DNA from: Niveispirillum sp.
GTDB lineage: Bacteria; Pseudomonadota; Alphaproteobacteria; Azospirillales; Azospirillaceae
Assembly (NCBI GenBank): GCA_016463045.1
Contig: JAEMSB010000274.1
Coordinates: forward strand, 879-6,599
DNA length: 5,721 bases
Reading direction: 5' to 3'
Positions within the stretch are counted from its first letter, which is position 1. Every line of letters starts with the position of its first letter. The translations under genes were made by a program, and so were the position numbers. The notes beneath the pieces were generated by a model that was not told the DNA's origin, ran no database searches, and saw nothing but the letters and a program-made list of their open reading frames with translations. Positions 1-2,981 of the stretch are shown here, piece after piece.

Positions 1-1612
1 GCCCGGCCTTCTTGACCGGGAACGCATCATCGCGCATGCGGGCTTCAACCGCTGGCTGGTGCCGCCGGCGGCACTGGCCATCCATCTCTGCATCGGCATG
101 GCCTATGGTTTCAGCGTGTTCTGGCTGCCGCTCAGCCAGTCGATCGGGATTACTGCACCGGTGGCTTGCCCCGCCGATGCGGGGCTGATGAATGCCCTGT
201 TCACCACGTCGTGCGACTGGAAGGTCGCCGATCTGGGCTGGATGTACACCCTGTTCTTCGTCCTGCTGGGGTCCAGTGCCGCCATCTGGGGCGGTTGGCT
301 GGAACGTGAAGGCCCGCGCAAGGCCGGGTTTGTCGCCGCATGCTGCTGGTGCGGCGGCCTGTTGATCTCGGCGGTGGGCATCTACACCCACCAACTGTGG
401 CTGATGTGGCTGGGGTCGGGCGTCATTGGTGGCATCGGCCTTGGTCTGGGCTATATCTCGCCCGTCTCCACCCTGGTGAAATGGTTCCCCGACCGGCGCG
501 GCATGGCCACCGGCATGGCCATCATGGGCTTCGGTGGTGGGGCCATGATCGGCTCGCCGCTGGCCAACATGCTGATGAACGGCTTCAAAACGGAAACGTC
601 GGTGGGTGTCTGGGAAACCTTCGTGGTCCTGGCCCTGATCTATTTCGTGTTCATGATGGCCGGCGCCTTCGGCTACCGCATCCCGCCGCAGGGTTGGGTC
701 CCCGCCGGCTGGACCCCGCCCGCTGCCAGCGCCAAGCCGATGATCGCGCAGGGCAATGTCCATGTGAAGGACGCGCACAAGACCAAACAGTTCTGGCTGA
801 TCTGGGCTGTCCTCTGCCTCAATGTCTCCGCCGGCATCGGCGTGCTGGGCATGGCCTCACCGATGTTGCAGGAAATTTTCGGCGGCGCCCTGTTCGGGCA
901 GCCGGAACTGGGCTTCTCCGACCTGAACCCCGATCAGAAGAAGATGATCGCGGGTGTGGCCGCCGGCTTCACGGGCCTGCTGTCGCTGTTCAACATCGTG
1001 GGCCGGTTCTTCTGGGCCTCGCTGTCAGACAAGATGGGCCGGAAGATGACCTATTTCACCTTCTTCGCCCTGGGCATCGTGCTCTATGCCTCGGCCCCGT
1101 CGCTGGCCCATATGGGCTCCAAGATCGGGTTCGTGGTGGCCTTTGGCATCATCCTGTCCATGTATGGCGGCGGCTTCGCCACCGTTCCGGCCTATCTGGC
1201 CGACATGTTCGGGACGAAGTTCGTGGGCGCCATCCATGGCCGTCTGCTGACTGCCTGGTCCACCGCCGGCATCCTGGGTCCTGTCGTCGTGAACTATATC
1301 CGCGAGGCGCAGATCGCGGCCGGCGTGCCACGCGCCCAGGTCTATGACTACACCATGTATATCCTGGCTGGTTTCCTGGTGTTGGGCTTCATCGCCAATG
1401 CCCTGATCACGCCCGTGGACCGCAAATGGTTCATGAAGGACGAGGATGCGGCCGCCCCGGTGGTAAGTGCGGGCAATGGTCAGATCGGCAGCGCCGGCGT
1501 GGGCAGCGGCGGCCTGGATGTCAAGGTCCTGCTGGCCTGGCTGGCTGTGGGCGTCCCCATCGCCTTCGGCGTCTATCAGACACTGCAAAGCGTGGTGAAG
1601 CTGTTCGGTTGA
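1..1612 (+). CDS. OFA (oxalate/formate antiporter) family MFS transporter, 5' partial
   Basis: An inner-membrane secondary transporter of the major facilitator superfamily, most like the OFA family that moves small carboxylates such as oxalate and formate; the substrate here is unknown. The frame is open from the first whole codon at position 2, giving 536 visible residues, so the true start lies outside the window. The GTG at 59 is not a credible start because family-like sequence (LDRERIIAHAGFNRWLVPP) precedes it. Counting GTG59 as residue 1, about 12 hydrophobic helices follow. MFS motif A appears after helix 2 (GGWLEREGPRK, 78-88) and again after helix 8 (SLSDKMGRK, 321-329). The OFA-like segment GYISPVSTLVKWFPDRRG (131-148) leads into a glycine-rich helix 5. 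An Arg (316) in helix 8 matches the place of the OxlT substrate arginine. After helix 12 come a Gly/Ala/Ser-rich linker (about 461-486) and a thirteenth helix (491-513). No clear terminator follows the TGA. Family assignment is firm; substrate is not. Confidence 0.93.
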   Translation, partial: PGLLDRERIIAHAGFNRWLVPPAALAIHLCIGMAYGFSVFWLPLSQSIGITAPVACPADAGLMNALFTTSCDWKVADLGWMYTLFFVLLGSSAAIWGGWLEREGPRKAGFVAACCWCGGLLISAVGIYTHQLWLMWLGSGVIGGIGLGLGYISPVSTLVKWFPDRRGMATGMAIMGFGGGAMIGSPLANMLMNGFKTETSVGVWETFVVLALIYFVFMMAGAFGYRIPPQGWVPAGWTPPAASAKPMIAQGNVHVKDAHKTKQFWLIWAVLCLNVSAGIGVLGMASPMLQEIFGGALFGQPELGFSDLNPDQKKMIAGVAAGFTGLLSLFNIVGRFFWASLSDKMGRKMTYFTFFALGIVLYASAPSLAHMGSKIGFVVAFGIILSMYGGGFATVPAYLADMFGTKFVGAIHGRLLTAWSTAGILGPVVVNYIREAQIAAGVPRAQVYDYTMYILAGFLVLGFIANALITPVDRKWFMKDEDAAAPVVSAGNGQIGSAGVGSGGLDVKVLLAWLAVGVPIAFGVYQTLQSVVKLFG

Positions 1613-1664
1613 AACAATTGCACGCTTATGGCCAAATCCGTATGGGTTGGGACCTTTTGGCAGC

Positions 1665-1692
1665 TTGACCAACAGCTTCCACACCGTATGTC
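1665..1692 (+). promoter_or_regulatory. Candidate sigma-70 promoter for the cytochrome c gene
   Basis: A CTTGACC-type -35 element (TTGACC, 1665-1670) is followed 16 bases later by TATGTC (1687-1692), a weak -10 that keeps the TAT core. This would start transcription near position 1699, about 45 bases before the ATG of the cytochrome gene. The -35 is a good match to the alphaproteobacterial housekeeping consensus and the -10 is poor. The 131-base spacer fits an independent promoter rather than tight operon coupling to the transporter. This is inference from motif and position only. Confidence 0.35.
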
Positions 1693-1730
1693 TTCTGGTC
1701 AGCGCCATTTCTCCGGCGTCAAAGCCCCCG

Positions 1731-1736
1731 AGGGAG
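1731..1736 (+). promoter_or_regulatory. Ribosome binding site of cytochrome c gene
   Basis: AGGGAG lies 7 bases before the ATG at 1744, a strong Shine-Dalgarno match at good spacing. It supports this start, as does the signal peptide that begins directly at this Met. Confidence 0.75.
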
Positions 1737-1743
1737 TATCACG

Positions 1744-2163
1744 ATGAAGTCCCTGTTTGCCGCTTTTGCCCTGACGGGCGTCGCCATTCTGTCCGCCGGC
1801 ACCGCCATGGCGCAGGACGCCGCCAAGGGCGAGGCCGTGTTCAAGAAGTGCATGGCCTGCCATCGCGTGGGCCCCGATGCCAAGAACCTCGTCGGCCCCA
1901 TCCTGAACGGCGTTGTGGGCCGTACCGCCGGCAAGGTGGAGGGGTACAAATATTCCGACATCAACCACAATGCTGGTGAGGCCGGTCTCGTCTGGACCGA
2001 AGACAATATCGTTAAGTACCTGGCCGATCCGCAGGGCTTCCTGAAGGCGTTCCTGACCGAAAAGGGCAAGGCCGACAAGGCCGTGGGCGCCACCAAGATG
2101 GCGTTCAAGCTGCCGAACGAGCAGGAGCGTAAGGACGTCGTCGCCTTCCTGAAGACGAAGTAA
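1744..2163 (+). CDS. Class I c-type cytochrome (cytochrome c2-like), periplasmic
   Basis: A 139-residue soluble electron carrier with one covalently bound heme, expected to act in the periplasm between respiratory complexes such as bc1 and a terminal oxidase or another acceptor. Residues 1-23 form a Sec signal peptide: Lys2, a hydrophobic core, and cleavage predicted after Ala-Met-Ala. That leaves a mature protein of about 116 residues. The heme-binding motif is CMACH (36-40), with His40 as the proximal ligand. Met119 in GATKMAFKL is the expected distal ligand. The stretch NLVGPILNGVVGR (48-60) and the C-terminal helix NEQERKDVVAFLK are typical of cytochrome c2 and mitochondrial cytochrome c. 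The loop before the Met ligand (about 97-115) is longer than in the mitochondrial form, as in the larger bacterial c2 proteins. The start is supported by AGGGAG seven bases upstream. A strong hairpin begins two bases after the TAA. The partner oxidase or dehydrogenase is not in the window. It could be called cycA, but orthology cannot be shown from sequence alone. Confidence 0.95.
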   Translation: MKSLFAAFALTGVAILSAGTAMAQDAAKGEAVFKKCMACHRVGPDAKNLVGPILNGVVGRTAGKVEGYKYSDINHNAGEAGLVWTEDNIVKYLADPQGFLKAFLTEKGKADKAVGATKMAFKLPNEQERKDVVAFLKTK

Positions 2164-2164
2164 C

Positions 2165-2193
2165 ATCAACGGTCATAATTTATGACCGTTGAT
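2165..2193 (+). terminator. Perfect 13-bp hairpin after cytochrome c, probable terminator
   Basis: The arms ATCAACGGTCATA (2165-2177) and TATGACCGTTGAT (2181-2193) are exact reverse complements around a 3-base ATT loop, starting two bases after the TAA of the cytochrome gene. Position and strength suggest transcription termination or 3'-end protection of the mRNA. There is no T-run after the stem, so it is not a textbook intrinsic terminator. Its AT-rich centre contrasts with the surrounding GC-rich DNA. Confidence 0.6.
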
Positions 2194-2194
2194 A

Positions 2195-2260
2195 CGGCGG
2201 TGACTACCGCCGCGCCGCCCATGCGGCGTAGCCAAGGGCGCGGATGCGCCCGCCGGCGCG
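2195..2260. repeat. Cluster of three short GC-rich hairpins in the spacer
   Basis: Three small perfect inverted repeats with 4-base loops follow the terminator-like stem. CGGCGGT/ACCGCCG (2195-2201 and 2206-2212, loop GACT) has 7 bp. CGCCGC/GCGGCG (2213-2218 and 2223-2228, loop CCAT) has 6 bp. GGGCGC/GCGCCC (2236-2241 and 2246-2251, loop GGAT) has 6 bp. An alternative pairing joins CGCGCCG (2211-2217) with CGGCGCG (2254-2260), enclosing the third hairpin and competing with the second. No convincing coding frame covers the stretch. It may be a dispersed REP-like palindromic element or a structured transcript end. GC-rich DNA makes short inverted repeats common, so each small stem alone is weak evidence; the close packing is the notable part. 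Confidence 0.45.
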
Positions 2261-2277
2261 TGAGGCAACATGAATGA

Positions 2278-2308
2278 CCACCGGATCGGGCAGGTCCCGA
2301 TCCGGTGG
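2278..2308. promoter_or_regulatory. Perfect 13-bp hairpin upstream of the oxygenase gene
   Basis: CCACCGGATCGGG (2278-2290) and CCCGATCCGGTGG (2296-2308) are exact reverse complements with a 5-base CAGGT loop. The stem is very GC-rich and ends 43 bases before the preferred oxygenase ATG at 2352. No T-run follows. It could be a terminator-like barrier, a 5'-UTR structure that modulates the oxygenase mRNA, or an operator palindrome. It also argues against reading the DNA from the earlier ATG at 2274 as protein. Confidence 0.55.
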
Positions 2309-2351
2309 CCCATTGACGGGCGTCGCGGCGCACCGTAAGCCTTGGGGCATC

Positions 2352-2981
2352 ATGACAGATGCCAACGCCCCCCTGATCGAAACCCTGTTCGCAACCCGCC
2401 TCTACCGCGCCGAACTGGACGGGATAGAGGCGTTGAATGACGAACTGGCTGCCTGCTGCCGGTCGGCGGCAGAGGATGATGTGGCCGGCCAGAAATGGTC
2501 CGCCAAGAACGGCTATACGGGCTATACCTCCTACTCATCCCTGGATGATCTGCCCTGGCGCTTTCCGGCGGTGAAGACGCTGAAATCGCATCTGGACCGC
2601 CATGCCAAGGCCTTCGCGAAATTGCAGGAATGGCAGTTGGGCGACAAGAAGCTGGAACTGGACAGCCTGTGGATCAATGTCCTGGACCCGGGCGGATTCC
2701 ATGGCTCCCACATCCATCCCAACAGCGTGATCAGCGGCACCTATTATGTCGAAATCCCCGATGGTGCCTCCTCCATCCGGTTTGAGGATCCGCGTCTGGC
2801 CCTGATGATGGCCGCCCCCCCGCGTAAGCCGAAGGCGGCGCGCGACCTGCTGCCCAGCATTCCCGTGGCGCCCAAGGCGGGCACCTTGTTGATGTGGGAA
2901 AGCTGGCTGCGGCATGAGGTGGTGCTGAACCAGGCCGAGAGCGAGCGGATTTCGATCAGCTTCAACTACGCCTGGCGCTGA
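2352..2981 (+). CDS. Putative 2-oxoglutarate/Fe(II)-dependent oxygenase (2OG-FeII_Oxy_5 / TIGR02466-like)
   Basis: A 209-residue cytoplasmic protein resembling the small 2OG-Fe(II) oxygenase-like family found in alphaproteobacteria and some phages; no substrate is established from sequence. The N-terminal LFATRLYRAEL (12-22) matches the usual family opening. The double-stranded beta-helix core shows LDPGGFHGSHIHPNSVISG (111-129) followed by TYYVEIP, then IRFEDPR (142-148). Late in the protein, LRHEVVLN (186-193) supplies the distal His188 and RISISFN (199-205) the Arg expected to hold 2-oxoglutarate. Likely metal ligands are His120, possibly His122 in the place usually taken by Asp/Glu, and His188. 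An in-frame ATG at 2274 would add 26 residues, but those cross a perfect 13-bp hairpin, look non-conserved and precede the family start, so ATG 2352 is preferred despite only a weak GGGG Shine-Dalgarno (2344-2347). The last 20 bases overlap the convergent TPR gene. The family call is good, and catalytic activity is inferred. Confidence 0.85.
   Translation: MTDANAPLIETLFATRLYRAELDGIEALNDELAACCRSAAEDDVAGQKWSAKNGYTGYTSYSSLDDLPWRFPAVKTLKSHLDRHAKAFAKLQEWQLGDKKLELDSLWINVLDPGGFHGSHIHPNSVISGTYYVEIPDGASSIRFEDPRLALMMAAPPRKPKAARDLLPSIPVAPKAGTLLMWESWLRHEVVLNQAESERISISFNYAWR

Noticed and set aside
340..1347. A 335-codon plus-strand frame inside the transporter gene
   Set aside because: It is a +1-type shadow rich in Arg, Gly and His with no hydrophobic helices; the transporter frame fully explains the region.
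1631..1661. GCCAAA...TTTGGC as a terminator after the transporter gene
   Set aside because: Only six outer base pairs around a 19-base loop, with no T-run; too weak to call.
1025..1708. A 227-codon open frame on the minus strand opposite the end of the transporter gene
   Set aside because: It lies antisense to a well-supported membrane protein, is rich in His/Gly/Asp without recognisable motifs, and is explained by the low stop-codon frequency of GC-rich DNA.
1699..2169. Minus-strand open frames opposite the cytochrome c gene
   Set aside because: The plus strand has a signal peptide, CxxCH motif and Met ligand, which settles the coding strand. The antisense frames show no family features.
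2313..2342. TTGACG before the oxygenase as a -35 box
   Set aside because: No TATA-like -10 occurs 15-19 bases downstream; the region there is GTAAGCCTTGGGG.
2274..2351. N-terminal extension of the oxygenase from ATG 2274
   Set aside because: The added residues are low-complexity Gly/Ser/Arg-rich and cross a perfect 13-bp inverted repeat, while the family-like sequence begins just after ATG 2352. The GAGG upstream keeps this option open, but it is less likely.
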